Source of the DNA: Bradyrhizobium sp. AT1 | GTDB lineage: Bacteria; Pseudomonadota; Alphaproteobacteria; Rhizobiales; Xanthobacteraceae | Assembly (NCBI RefSeq): GCF_001590795.1 | Contig: NZ_JXDL01000001.1 | Coordinates: forward strand, 6,680,034 to 6,744,033 | Length of the DNA: 64,000 nt | Reading direction: 5' to 3' | Program-made: the position numbers and the translations under genes | The notes under the pieces: generated by a model | What the model saw: the letters and a program-made list of their open reading frames with translations, nothing else | Told to the model about the DNA's origin: nothing | Databases searched by the model: none | Shown: one piece after another, positions 42,320 to 52,137 of the stretch | Numbering within the stretch: the stretch's first letter is position 1 | How the letters are laid out: every line of letters begins with the position of its first letter

Positions 42320-43792
42320 TCAGTATCTGCGGTTGTCGCCGCGATAATGGTCGCCGCCGCCGCGGCCGCCCATTCCCATCCCGATTCCGATACCAATGCC
42401 GATGCCCTGCATCACGGCGCCGGGCGGCGGCCCCGGAGGCGGCGCGCGCTCGTAGACCACTTCCTCGGGCGGCGGCCGGCGCTTCGGCGGCGTCTCGACG
42501 ACTTTCCGCTTCGGCGGCGTGTCGTCGACGCGCTTCTTGATCACGGGCGCGACGCTCGGATTGATCGGCGTTGCCGGCGCCTGAGGCGTCGAGCACGGGC
42601 AGGTCGGGGCCATCGCGACGGCAACCGGGGTCGTCGCGGCGGCGACAGGTACGCCATAATTGCGGTTCTGCACGCGCAGCAGCAGCCGGCGCGCGGTCGC
42701 GGCGAGGTCGCTGTTGTCCCAGTTGGCGAGATAAGCCTCGAACGAAGCGCGGGTGTTGATCGCGGTCGCACGCTCCCAGGCCAGCATCTGGCGCCGCCGT
42801 TCCAGCACTGTGCGCACGCGCGGTGTGCGGGTGTCCTGCGCATACAGCTCGATATAGGCCTGATAGGCCGGCACGGTGTCGTCGGTAATGACGAGCTCGT
42901 AGGCGACCATGGCCGGCTTGCCCTGCAATTCCTTGCGCCAGTCCTCGACACTGCGCGTGCCGCCGGCAAGCGCCATCGCTGACGCGCCGGGAAGAGCGGG
43001 CGTGCTGCCGCTGCTCTCGCCGAAGAACTTGAAGTCGGTGGTCAGCGAGGAGCTTTCCCAGGGAATCTGTCGTCCGTCGGTCGATTGCGCGACGGCGACC
43101 CGGATGCGTTTGAACACCTCCTCGATCGGAAGGTTCGGCTGCTTGGCGACGGTGAGGGCTGCGGTGGTGTAGGGGCTGTCGATGCCGGAGCCGTCCTCGG
43201 CTTCTGCGCCGGGCGAGGTCGAATAGGAAATGAAGGAGCCGGGCGCACCGGCCTTGGTGTCGACGATCGCCAGGCCGTGGCCGGCACCGCTGAGCGCCGG
43301 GAACGGATTGTTGCGGCAGGCATCGAGCATGAAGATGCGCGCCCGCGTCGGCAGCGCGCCGAGCGTGTTGAGCAGATCGTTCAGTCGCACACCCTGCAGC
43401 GGAATGTCGGCCTCGCGCTTGGGATCGAGATCGACGGGAACGAGATAGTTCTCGCCGTCGATCTGCAGGCCGTGGCCGGCATAGAACACCAGCGCGACGG
43501 TGTCGGCGCCACTGGCGCTGACCTTGCCGGCGAAATCAGAGATCGCCGCGCGCATCTCGTTCTGTGCCAGATTGGCGGCCGTGGTGACGGTGAAGCCGGC
43601 ACTGCCGAGCAGCTCGGTCATGCCCTTGGCGTCATTGGCGGCGTTGGGCAGTTCCGGCACCGTGCGATAGGCGGACTGGCCGATCACCAGCGCGAGCCGC
43701 GCTTCGGCGGCGGCCTCCGTCGGAATCATCACCTGTGCGAACGCAAGAAGACCGGATGCAAGAAGCAAACTCGAAAAGACTGGACGGCGCAT
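42320..43792 (-). CDS. Secreted caspase-like protease (peptidase C14, orthocaspase type)
   Basis: 490 residues: signal peptide (SSLLLASGLLAFAQ... ending about 29), caspase p20-like domain with catalytic dyad His107 in LVFYAGHGLQ and Cys159 in IFMLDACRNNPF, typical of bacterial caspase homologues. A central helical region (about 270-370) and a Pro/Lys-rich, then Gly-rich tail (PPKRKVVETPPKRR, GMGMGGRGGG) follow. Both catalytic residues are intact, so it may be active after Arg/Lys or Asp in the periplasm. Targets unknown. It stands alone before the divergent TRAP operon. Confidence 0.88.
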   Translation of the reverse strand: MRRPVFSSLLLASGLLAFAQVMIPTEAAAEARLALVIGQSAYRTVPELPNAANDAKGMTELLGSAGFTVTTAANLAQNEMRAAISDFAGKVSASGADTVALVFYAGHGLQIDGENYLVPVDLDPKREADIPLQGVRLNDLLNTLGALPTRARIFMLDACRNNPFPALSGAGHGLAIVDTKAGAPGSFISYSTSPGAEAEDGSGIDSPYTTAALTVAKQPNLPIEEVFKRIRVAVAQSTDGRQIPWESSSLTTDFKFFGESSGSTPALPGASAMALAGGTRSVEDWRKELQGKPAMVAYELVITDDTVPAYQAYIELYAQDTRTPRVRTVLERRRQMLAWERATAINTRASFEAYLANWDNSDLAATARRLLLRVQNRNYGVPVAAATTPVAVAMAPTCPCSTPQAPATPINPSVAPVIKKRVDDTPPKRKVVETPPKRRPPPEEVVYERAPPPGPPPGAVMQGIGIGIGIGMGMGGRGGGDHYRGDNRRY

Positions 43793-44217
43793 GATGTCAC
43801 CTCCAACGGCAATACGCGCGATGATGTCACTTTTTCTAGGGGGCCGCCATCTGTCCGTCTGTGCGCTGGATCACGTTCGCCGTGCGGCAAAATGGGGCAG
43901 GGTGTCTGCCCGGAGAAGGCATCGTTCTGGGTCCATCCATGTGAATCGCGCATTGATCCATGCGCCAATTGGATCGATGTCGGCTCTCGTGACCGCGCGC
44001 GTTGCGCGGATGCGGTCGCAGACCGATCCGCCTCGCAAATATCAGGGGATTCGTCGTCGCTCCGCCGCGCTTGCGGACGGTTGTGCGCACGCCGTGCCGC
44101 TCTGCGGCGACTGACCCTCACGCTTGCCTGTGCCGTTGCTTTGGCCATACAGTTGACGCAACAGGCCGGGGCAACGACCGCGGCGAACAAAAAAGACAAT
44201 GTGGGAGAAGCCGCACC
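43793..44217. promoter_or_regulatory. 425-bp divergent region with inverted repeat, TRAP operon upstream
   Basis: No gene is supported here. CATTGATCCA (43951-43960), 9-base spacer, TGGATCGATG (43970-43979) is an inverted repeat with 9 of 10 pairs, a good operator candidate for the TRAP genes. Two near-copies of ATGATGTCAC(C/T) occur at about 43791 and 43823, close to the caspase gene start. Confidence 0.45.
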
Positions 44218-45249
44218 ATGACCATCGTGCCCGTGAACCGTCGCGCGTTCATCAAGTCATCGGCGGCGGTCACCGCCGGTCTCGTGCTCTCCCCCGCCAT
44301 CATCGGCCGCGCCGAAGCCGCGACGCTGAAGCTGAAATGCTCCTCCTCGCTGCCGAACGATGCCAAATTCGCCAACGGCCGCGTCTACTACGACAACCTC
44401 GTCAAGAACCTGAAGGGGAATGGGCTCGGCGAGCAGATCGAGGTCGCCTTCTTCCCCGACAACCAACTCGGCCAGGAGATCGACGTCATCAACTCGGTGA
44501 AGCTCGGCGTCATCGACCTCATGGTGTCGGGCTCGTCGATCTCGGCCAATCTGGTGCCGCTGGTCGGCACCTTCGACCTCGGGTTCCTGTTCTCGAGCTT
44601 TCCGCAGCAGACCAAGGCGTTCGATGCCGGCGCCGCCAAGCCGATCGAGGACGCGCTGCTCAAGGGCGGCAACATCCGCATCATCGCCTGGGCCTATAAT
44701 TTCGGCTCGCGCAGCGTGCTGGCGAAGAAGCCGGTGAAGACGCCGGAGGATCTCGCCGGCCTCAAGATCAGGACGCTGCCCAACCCCGTCATCACCGAAT
44801 GCCTGCGGCTGATGGGGGCCGCCGCGACGCCGCTGGCGTTCGGCGAAATCTACACGGCCTTGCAGGCCGGCGTGCTCGACGGTCTCGAGCACGATCCGCC
44901 GACGATCCTCGCCAGCAAGTTCTTCGAGACGTCGAAATTCTATGCGCTGACGCAGCACAATTTCTCGCCGCTCGCGATCTACTTCAGCGACATGACCTAC
45001 AACCGCATGGATCCGAAGCTGCGCGAGGGCTTCCTCGATGCCGCGAAGAAGGCCGCGGCCGACACCCGCGCCCATGGGCTTGCGGTCGAGAAGGAAGCGC
45101 TGGCGGCCTTGACCGAGAAGGGCGTGACGGTGGCCGAATGCGACCGCGAGGCGTTCAAAAAGCGTGTGGCGCCGCAGCACGAGAACTTCATCAAGGCGCG
45201 GCCGGACTCCAAGGCCGTCATCGACATCATCCGCGCGACTCAAGCCTGA
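44218..45249 (+). CDS. dctP: TRAP transporter solute-binding subunit DctP
   Basis: 343-residue periplasmic receptor of a TRAP transporter. N-terminal Tat-like signal NRRAFIKSSAAVTAGLVLSP, then the DctP fold with KLKCSSSLPNDAKFANGRVYY and the carboxylate-binding Arg region AGLKIRTLPNPVITECLRLMGAAATPL followed by EIYTALQAGVLDGLEHDPPTIL. The ligand should be an organic acid; neighbouring hydroxyacid dehydrogenase suggests a hydroxy- or keto-acid. ATG 44218 follows GGGAG. The fused membrane subunit gene starts one base after the stop. Confidence 0.93.
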   Translation: MTIVPVNRRAFIKSSAAVTAGLVLSPAIIGRAEAATLKLKCSSSLPNDAKFANGRVYYDNLVKNLKGNGLGEQIEVAFFPDNQLGQEIDVINSVKLGVIDLMVSGSSISANLVPLVGTFDLGFLFSSFPQQTKAFDAGAAKPIEDALLKGGNIRIIAWAYNFGSRSVLAKKPVKTPEDLAGLKIRTLPNPVITECLRLMGAAATPLAFGEIYTALQAGVLDGLEHDPPTILASKFFETSKFYALTQHNFSPLAIYFSDMTYNRMDPKLREGFLDAAKKAAADTRAHGLAVEKEALAALTEKGVTVAECDREAFKKRVAPQHENFIKARPDSKAVIDIIRATQA

Positions 45250-45250
45250 A

Positions 45251-47110
45251 ATGACCATCACAGCCGCCGTGCCCGTCTCGGGCGGTCGCCACGGCAGCAT
45301 TGCCCTGCTGCTGCGTGCCAGCGATGCGATCGCGGCCACCCTGCTCGCCGCCGACCTCGTCGTGGTCTGCGCCTCCGTGCTGCTGCGCTTCTTCTTCAAC
45401 GCGCCGGTCGAATGGTCTGATGACGTCGCGCGCGGGCTGATGGTCGGCTCGGCCTTCTTCGGCGCGGCGAGTGCACTCGCGCGCGGCGAGAATGTCGGCG
45501 TCGCATTCTTTCGCGACCTCTTGCCGGTGCGGCTGCGCGCGCTGGTCGACGCCGCGAGCGCCCTTCTGATCGTGCTGATTTCGGGATACGTCGCCACCAA
45601 CGCCATCAAGCTGGGTTCGCTCACCGCAGGCCAGACCACAGGCTCGGGCCTGCCGCTGGAGCTGACCTTCTATCCCATGGGCGTCGGCGCGCTGTTCATG
45701 ACGGTGTTCGCAATCGATCATCTCTGCGCACGCCCATTCCCGGACATCGTGAGGGGGCTCGCCGCGATCATCGTCGTGACCGGCCTATATCTCGCCTGGG
45801 ATTATCTGTCGCCGTCCTCGGTGCCGTCGGCCGGCACCTTGATGCTGATCGGCTTCTTCGCAACCCTGTTCGGCGGCTTGCCGATCGGTTTTGCGCTGGC
45901 GCTGGCGGCGCTTGTTTTCATCTGGGTCGAGGGGGCGCTGCCGGGCGTCATCTTCGCCCAGCAGATGGCGCGCGGCATCGACAATTTCGTGCTGCTGGCG
46001 ATCCCCTTCTTCATTCTCGTCGGCTACCTCATGGAAGCCAACGGCATGTCGTTGCGCCTGATCGAGCTGCTGCAGCGCGCGGTAGGGCGCATGCGCGGCG
46101 GGTTGAACGTCGTGATGGTGGCGTCCATGGTGCTGTTCTCGGGGATATCGGGCTCGAAGATGGCCGACGTCGCCGCGGTCGGCTCGGTGCTGATTCCGGC
46201 CGCGCGCCGCTCGAAGCAGAATCCGGGCGGCGCGGTGGCTCTGCTCGCGGCCTCCGCTGTGATGGCGGAGACCATTCCGCCATGCATCAACCTGATCATT
46301 CTCGGGTTCGTCGCCAATCTGTCGATCGGTGGCCTGTTCGTCGCCGGCCTGTTGCCGTCGGCGCTGATGGCGTCTGTGCTGATCGCGGTGTCCATCATCT
46401 TCGGCAAGCGGCCGGTGCAAGTTGAGGAGGTCGAGCCACAGATGCCGGTGTCGGGCCTGTGGAGCGGCGCGATCGCCTCGTTCGGCCTGATCTTCATGAT
46501 CTTCTTCGGCTTCAAGAGCGGTTTTGCCACCGCGACCGAAATCTCGGCCTTTGCGGTGGCCTATGCGCTCGTTGTCGGCAGCGTGGTGTTCCGCGAGCTC
46601 AGCTTCAAATCGGCGGCGCACAGTTTCGTGCAGGCCGCGACGCGCGCGGGGCTTGTGCTGTTCATCGTCGCCGCCGCGCAGTCGCTCGCGTTCACGCTGA
46701 CCCTGCAGCAGGTGCCGCACGCAGTCGGCGACTTCATGCTGGGGCTCTCCAAGACCTCAGGCGTCTGGCTCTTTATCCTTCTCGCCATTGCCGTGCTGAT
46801 CGTGATGGGCTCGGTGCTGGAGGGCGCCGCCGCCCTCATCATCTTCGGGCCTTTGCTGCTGCCGGTGGCCGTGCAGCTCGGCGTCGATCCCCTGCATTTC
46901 GGCGTCGTGCTGGTCATTGCCATGGGCATCGGACTGTTCGCGCCGCCGCTCGGGCTCGGGCTCTACGGTGCCTGCCTGATCGGCAACGTGCCGATCGAGC
47001 AGACGGTGAAGCCGATCATGGGTTATCTTGGCCTCCTGTTCCTCTGCCTGCTCGTCATCGCCTTCGTCCCATGGCTGAGCACAGCGCTGCCGCGAGCATT
47101 CGGCTATTGA
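45251..47110 (+). CDS. TRAP transporter fused small and large permease (DctQM)
   Basis: 619 residues: an N-terminal DctQ-like four-helix part (about 1-175: LLRFFFNAPVEWSDDVARGLMVGSAFFGAASALARGENV) and a DctM-like 12-helix part (about 195-610: GLPIGFALALAALVFI, FVLLAIPFFILVGYLMEANGMS, MVLFSGISGSKMADVAAVG, IPPCINLIILG). Such QM fusions are common in TRAP systems and use a Na+ or H+ gradient. It acts with the upstream DctP. Confidence 0.93.
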   Translation: MTITAAVPVSGGRHGSIALLLRASDAIAATLLAADLVVVCASVLLRFFFNAPVEWSDDVARGLMVGSAFFGAASALARGENVGVAFFRDLLPVRLRALVDAASALLIVLISGYVATNAIKLGSLTAGQTTGSGLPLELTFYPMGVGALFMTVFAIDHLCARPFPDIVRGLAAIIVVTGLYLAWDYLSPSSVPSAGTLMLIGFFATLFGGLPIGFALALAALVFIWVEGALPGVIFAQQMARGIDNFVLLAIPFFILVGYLMEANGMSLRLIELLQRAVGRMRGGLNVVMVASMVLFSGISGSKMADVAAVGSVLIPAARRSKQNPGGAVALLAASAVMAETIPPCINLIILGFVANLSIGGLFVAGLLPSALMASVLIAVSIIFGKRPVQVEEVEPQMPVSGLWSGAIASFGLIFMIFFGFKSGFATATEISAFAVAYALVVGSVVFRELSFKSAAHSFVQAATRAGLVLFIVAAAQSLAFTLTLQQVPHAVGDFMLGLSKTSGVWLFILLAIAVLIVMGSVLEGAAALIIFGPLLLPVAVQLGVDPLHFGVVLVIAMGIGLFAPPLGLGLYGACLIGNVPIEQTVKPIMGYLGLLFLCLLVIAFVPWLSTALPRAFGY

Positions 47111-47122
47111 AGGAGAGATGTC

Positions 47123-48100
47123 GTGAAGGTCCTGCTCGCGCATACGCCGGAGATGCGGCGCAACTACTACGGCGATCGCAGCCTGAACGGTCTTCGCGCG
47201 GCCGCGGAGGTGATCCTGCATGAGGGGGACGATCCGCTCGATGCGGCCGGGCTCGTGCGCGCGGCGAAGGACGTCGACATCATCGTCGCCGACCGCATGA
47301 CGGAAGGGCGCGGCGAGATCTTTGCGCAGCTGCCGCGTCTGCGGGCCTTCGTCCGCTGTGCCGTCGATATCCGTAACGTCAATGTGGACGCGGCTTCCGA
47401 CGCCGGCGTGCTCGTGACCCGCGCCGGGCCCGGCTTCGTGCAGGCGGTCGCCGAGCTCGCGCTGGGCTTCATGGTCGATCTCTCCCGCGGCGTGTCGCGA
47501 ACCACGGCGGACTACCAGGCCGGTCGCAAGGTAGAGGCACGGATGGGCCGTCAGCTCGCCGGCAGCAGGCTCGGCATCATCGGTTATGGCAGCATCGGGC
47601 GATACCTTGCCGAAGTGGCAAAGGTGTTGCGCATGGAGGTGCTGGTCGCCGATCCCTTCGCTGAAGTCAGCGACGGCGCGATCAGGCACGTCGGTCTGGA
47701 CGAGCTGCTCGCAGCATCGGACTATGTCGTCTGCCTCGCCATCGCCAACGAGCAGACCGAGAATCTGATCGGGGATGGGGCGCTCGCGCGGATGCAAAAG
47801 CATGCCGTGTTCATCAATCTCTCGCGTGGCAATCTCGTCGACGAAGCGGCGCTCGCGAGGGCGCTGCGCGAAAACCGCATCGCCGGCGCGGCGATGGATG
47901 TCGGCCGCGCGCCCGACCAGATGCCGACACCGGAGCTGGCGAAGCTCCCCAATGTCATCGCGACCCCGCATGTCGGCGGGCTGACGCCGCAGGCGATCGA
48001 ATATCAGTCGCTGGAAACGGTGCGGCAGGTCGAGGCGATCGTCAAAGGCGAGGTCCCGCCGGGCGCCGTCAACGCCGAGCGCTGGACGCGAAGGCCCTAA
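47123..48100 (+). CDS. D-2-hydroxyacid dehydrogenase family protein, catalytic Glu apparently absent
   Basis: 325-residue NAD-dependent dehydrogenase of the PGDH type: cofactor motif LGIIGYGSIGRYLAEV (about 152-167), NLSRGNLVDEAALARAL with the catalytic Arg, and TPHVGGLTP with the catalytic His. The segment that usually reads D-V-F-x-x-E-P (catalytic Glu) is DVGRAPDQMP here, with Pro where Glu is expected. It may use another residue or act on an atypical substrate. GTG start at 47123 with GGAGAG upstream. It is the third gene of the TRAP unit, 12 bases after dctQM, so it probably acts on the imported acid. Confidence 0.85.
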   Translation: MKVLLAHTPEMRRNYYGDRSLNGLRAAAEVILHEGDDPLDAAGLVRAAKDVDIIVADRMTEGRGEIFAQLPRLRAFVRCAVDIRNVNVDAASDAGVLVTRAGPGFVQAVAELALGFMVDLSRGVSRTTADYQAGRKVEARMGRQLAGSRLGIIGYGSIGRYLAEVAKVLRMEVLVADPFAEVSDGAIRHVGLDELLAASDYVVCLAIANEQTENLIGDGALARMQKHAVFINLSRGNLVDEAALARALRENRIAGAAMDVGRAPDQMPTPELAKLPNVIATPHVGGLTPQAIEYQSLETVRQVEAIVKGEVPPGAVNAERWTRRP

Positions 48101-49263
48101 AGCCGGTCGACCGCCTTGAAGGTCCCGTCCTTCTGGATCACCGTCAAAAACACCTTCGGCGGCGTGTCGATCATGCGCGTGCCGACGGTGACGGTGCTGC
48201 CGCTGATGTCGAAACGGCCGACATCGTTGATGGCGCGGAGCAGGCTTGCGCGCGTCGGCTTCGGCCCGGCCTGTTCCAGCGCCGCGGCCGCAAGGCGGCC
48301 GGAGAGATAGCCCTCCAGCGATACGAAGTCCGGCGTCAGCGTCGGGTCGAACGCCTTCTGCGCCGCCTGATAGTCGGCGACCAGCTTGAGCGAGCGATCC
48401 CAGGGAAACGGCACGACCTGCGAGACGATGACGCCTTCACCTTCCGGGCCCAGTTCCTTGGCAAGCGCGTTGGCACCGACGAAGGAGATGTTGACGAAGG
48501 TTGGATAGAAGCCGCTGCGGTGCGCGAGCTTGATGAACTCCGCGCAGGGACCATAGGTCCCGACCATCACGATGGCCTCGGGTTCGGCGCGCTTGATCAT
48601 CCGCCAGGCGGCCGTGACCGCGCGGGTGTTGCGCTCGAAGGTGCCTTCGGCGGCAAGCTCCAGGCCGCGCTTGGCGAGCGCGCGCTTCACACCGGTCAGA
48701 CCGTCGCGGCCGAAGGAATCGTCCTGATAGAAGATGCCGATGCGGGTGAAGTGGCGGTCCTCGGTGAGGTGCTTGATCCACGCTTCGGCCTCCGCACCAT
48801 AGCTCGCGCGGATGTTGACGACGTTCGCAAGTTCGAGGTCGCGCAGGAATTCCGCGCCGCTGAAGGGGCCGATGAACGGAACGTTCCTGGCGCTGGTGAT
48901 CGGGATTGTCGCCATCGCGGTCGGCGTGCCCACCGCGCCGATCAGCGCGAACACCTTGTCGTCCTCGATCAGGTGCAGCGTCTGGGCCACCGAACGGTCG
49001 GGGTCGTAGCCGTCATCGCGGCTGATGAGCTGGAGCTTGCGGCCGTTGACGCCGCCCTTGGCGTTGATCTCGTTGAACGCCGCGACGATGCCTTGCCGCA
49101 TGCGCTGTCCGAGCGCGGAGGAGGGGCCTTCCAGTGCGGCGGCCTGGCCGAACAGAATCGCATCCTCGCTGACGCCGGCCTCGTCGGCTTTGGCCGCGAG
49201 CATGGTCGTGGTCAGGAGCACGATGGTCAGGACGACGGATGTCGCTGATCGAAATCGATGCAT
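48097..49263 (-). CDS. ABC transporter solute-binding protein, Leu/Ile/Val-type
   Basis: 388-residue periplasmic binding protein: signal segment ending KADEAGVSED (about 25), then ILFGQAAALEGPSSALGQRMRQGIVAAFNEINAKGGVNGRKLQLISRDDGYDP, the usual opening of the branched-chain amino acid/amide receptor family, and FTRIGIFYQDDSFGRDGL later. No permease genes adjacent. It converges with the dehydrogenase gene with overlapping stops (48097-48100). ATG 49263 is chosen. The ligand is unknown. Confidence 0.87.
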   Translation of the reverse strand: MHRFRSATSVVLTIVLLTTTMLAAKADEAGVSEDAILFGQAAALEGPSSALGQRMRQGIVAAFNEINAKGGVNGRKLQLISRDDGYDPDRSVAQTLHLIEDDKVFALIGAVGTPTAMATIPITSARNVPFIGPFSGAEFLRDLELANVVNIRASYGAEAEAWIKHLTEDRHFTRIGIFYQDDSFGRDGLTGVKRALAKRGLELAAEGTFERNTRAVTAAWRMIKRAEPEAIVMVGTYGPCAEFIKLAHRSGFYPTFVNISFVGANALAKELGPEGEGVIVSQVVPFPWDRSLKLVADYQAAQKAFDPTLTPDFVSLEGYLSGRLAAAALEQAGPKPTRASLLRAINDVGRFDISGSTVTVGTRMIDTPPKVFLTVIQKDGTFKAVDRL

Positions 49264-49552
49264 CGGAAGATTCTGCCGGATGGATGGAAGAAGTCCCGTG
49301 CAAGATATCCCCGGCAGCCTGAATAGCTCGCTAACCGACGGCGTGTCCGCAGCCCGTAGTACTCCGGGCAAAACCGGCAGCTTGTTTCCACTCTGCCGGC
49401 TCATTCACGCAGTTCATTAACTAATTCACGCGTTGCATAACGCTCGGGTTCCGAAATTGTGCAGTTCTTAACCGCGGTCTTGTTCCGATAGCCCCGCCGG
49501 TGCCTCAACCAGAGGTTCGGTTCGTCGCAGATAGGGGACAGCGGCTTTCAAG

Positions 49553-51982
49553 ATGGGCGATCGCGATCAGAACGATCAGGATCGGAGGCGTGCGACCGGA
49601 TGGTGGCGTACCGCGCCGCTGCTCGGACTCTATCGCCCTGCGCTCGTCGCGGCCGGCGTCGGCCTTCTGTTCTCGGTGGTGGGCGCGGCCGCCGTGGCGC
49701 GGTGGGAAGATCGCGTCAACAGGATCGAGTTCGAGAACGCCGCCGAAACCGAAGCGATTGTCATGCAGAACGGCATGGGCGAGTACATCTCCCGGCTCCT
49801 CGCGCTGCGCACGCTGTTCGAATCGACCAACGACGAAGTCACCCGCAGTGAATTCGAAACCTTCAGCGCCCGCCTGTTCGAGCGCCATCCCGGCATGCTG
49901 CGCATCGCCTGGCTGCCGCGCGTCAACCGCAAGGAGCGCACCGAATACGAGGCCTTAGCGATCACGGACGGCGTTTCCGGCTATCGCATCAAGTCGCTCC
50001 AGGGTGAAGCCTTCGCGACTGCGCCGCAAAGCGACGAATATTTTCCAGTGTTCTACTCGACCCAGCCGAAGACCTCGGCGGTCTACGGTATGGACTACGC
50101 CACCGTTCCGGAGCGCCGCACGGTCCTTGAGCGTGCGCGCGACAACGACAAGGTCGCAGCCATTCGCACGCGCCTGTTCGAGCCGAGGGAGGGGGGCCGG
50201 CTGCCCGATATCCTCGTTGCCGTTCCCGTCTACGCCAAGGGAACCTCGCGGGAGACGGTCGCCGACCGGCGCCGCAATCTCGCCGGTTTCGTGGTCGGCA
50301 TCTTCGACCTGCCGCTGCTGATCCAGGCCATTCGCGTGACCACCGGGGCAAGCCCCGCGGTCAGCATGAACGTCTATCCGCCCTTCACCGCGCAGATCGT
50401 CAGCCTGGAGCAGATGCTGCCGGACTATTCGTCGGCAGCGACGGCGCCGCAGTCGATGCGGGACGTCGCGCGGGCGCTGCACTGGTCGGGAAGTCTCAGG
50501 ATCGGCGACACCGATTGGCAGGTGCGGGCGGTTCCGACTGCCGGCGGTCCGCTGGAGACGACCTACGATCGCGCGGGCACGGTGCTGATCGTCGGCATGC
50601 TGCTGACGCTGTCGCTGTCGACCTATCTCATGCTGGCGAGCCGCAATTCGCGGCGGCTGTCGCTGGCCAACCGGCGAGTGCTCGAGCTCGCCCAGACCGA
50701 CACCCTGACCGGCCTGCCGAACCGCGCCTTCTTCCTCGCCCGGCTCGACGAGCTCAATGGCCGGCTGGAGGACGGCGGGCCGACCTTCTCGATCCTGATG
50801 CTCGACCTCGACCGCTTCAAGAACGTCAACGACTCCCTCGGTCACGGCGCCGGTGACGCGCTGCTGCGCCAGGTGGCGCAGCGGCTGAAATCGGCCGTGC
50901 GCGCCAGCGACGTGCTGGCACGGCTCGGCGGCGACGAATTCGCCATCATCCAGGAGCGGTGCCAGGATCAGCGCGCCTGCTCGACCGAGCTGGCGGCGCG
51001 GATCGCCAAGCTCCTGACCGAACCGTTCCTCCTGCCCGGTCACCGCGTCGAGATCGGCACCAGCATCGGCATCGCCATCGCGCCGGATCACGGCCGCGAT
51101 CAGGAACAGCTGCTGAAGAAGGCGGATCTTGCGCTCTATCGTTCGAAATCGGCGGGCCGCAACTGCTTCACCATCTACGACGAGGCGATGTCGGCCGAGC
51201 TGGAGGCTCGCAACACCCTGGAGGGCGATCTGCGCGATGCCATCGCGCGGTGCCAGCTGGAGGTGCACTACCAGCCGTTCGTCGACGCGCTCAGCGGCGA
51301 GCGCCGCGGTTTCGAGGCGTTGGTGCGCTGGCGGCATCCGACACGCGGCCTGATCCCGCCGGACCAGTTCATTCCGCTTGCGGAGGAGACCGGGCTGATC
51401 GTGCCGCTCGGGGAATTCGTGCTGCGGCGCGCCTGCGCGGATGCGGCCGGCTGGCCGTCACACCTCTCGGTCGCCGTCAATCTGTCGCCGATCCAGTTCA
51501 AGGAGGCCGAGCTGTTCGAAATGATCTGTGCGGCGCTCACCGATTCCGGATTGCCGCCGCAGCGACTGGAGATCGAGATCACCGAATCCGTGCTGCTGGA
51601 GCGCGGCAGCGAGAACCATGCCTTCATGCAGCGGTTGAAGCAGCTCGGCATCGAGCTCGCGCTCGACGATTTCGGCACCGGCTATTCCTCGCTCAGCTAT
51701 CTGACGGCGTTCCCGTTCGACAAGATCAAGATCGACAAGTCGTTCATCCGCAACCTCACGCATCAGCCGCGCTCTTCCGCCATCATCTCGTCCATCGTGA
51801 CGCTGGCGCGCGGGCTCGACATGTCGGTCACCGCCGAGGGCGTCGAGACCCGCGAGGAGTTCGATCGGCTGAAAGCGCTCGGCGTCAATTTTGCACAAGG
51901 CTATCTGTTCGGCCGCCCGCACCCGATCGAGCGCATCCTGTTCGATGCGCCGGTCAAATCCTCGCGGCGCGACGCCGCTTGA
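49553..51982 (+). CDS. Composite diguanylate cyclase/phosphodiesterase with CHASE-like sensor (CHASE-GGDEF-EAL)
   Basis: 809 residues: TM1 (about 26-50), a periplasmic CHASE-like domain (about 55-335: FERHPGMLRIAWLPRVNRKER), TM2 (about 343-362), GGDEF (about 375-540) with an intact LGGDEF active site and an upstream RASD fitting the inhibitory I-site, and EAL (about 555-800) with intact FEALVRW, EITES and DDFGTGYSSL. Both activities therefore look possible, making or degrading c-di-GMP in response to an external ligand. The C-terminus is basic. The preceding 289-bp gap (49264-49552) holds no gene. Confidence 0.93.
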   Translation: MGDRDQNDQDRRRATGWWRTAPLLGLYRPALVAAGVGLLFSVVGAAAVARWEDRVNRIEFENAAETEAIVMQNGMGEYISRLLALRTLFESTNDEVTRSEFETFSARLFERHPGMLRIAWLPRVNRKERTEYEALAITDGVSGYRIKSLQGEAFATAPQSDEYFPVFYSTQPKTSAVYGMDYATVPERRTVLERARDNDKVAAIRTRLFEPREGGRLPDILVAVPVYAKGTSRETVADRRRNLAGFVVGIFDLPLLIQAIRVTTGASPAVSMNVYPPFTAQIVSLEQMLPDYSSAATAPQSMRDVARALHWSGSLRIGDTDWQVRAVPTAGGPLETTYDRAGTVLIVGMLLTLSLSTYLMLASRNSRRLSLANRRVLELAQTDTLTGLPNRAFFLARLDELNGRLEDGGPTFSILMLDLDRFKNVNDSLGHGAGDALLRQVAQRLKSAVRASDVLARLGGDEFAIIQERCQDQRACSTELAARIAKLLTEPFLLPGHRVEIGTSIGIAIAPDHGRDQEQLLKKADLALYRSKSAGRNCFTIYDEAMSAELEARNTLEGDLRDAIARCQLEVHYQPFVDALSGERRGFEALVRWRHPTRGLIPPDQFIPLAEETGLIVPLGEFVLRRACADAAGWPSHLSVAVNLSPIQFKEAELFEMICAALTDSGLPPQRLEIEITESVLLERGSENHAFMQRLKQLGIELALDDFGTGYSSLSYLTAFPFDKIKIDKSFIRNLTHQPRSSAIISSIVTLARGLDMSVTAEGVETREEFDRLKALGVNFAQGYLFGRPHPIERILFDAPVKSSRRDAA

Positions 51983-52137
51983 CCGGCGGGCGTCTAAAGA
52001 TGACCGCGGCGCAACCGGCTGCCATGCCTCCATCATTTCCGAGCGTTACGCACCCAAGCAGGCATCGCGCGAAAAACGCTTGACCCGGACAACCTCAGAT
52101 GGTCGGTAGGCCTATCTAGGGGTGAAACAATAACATC

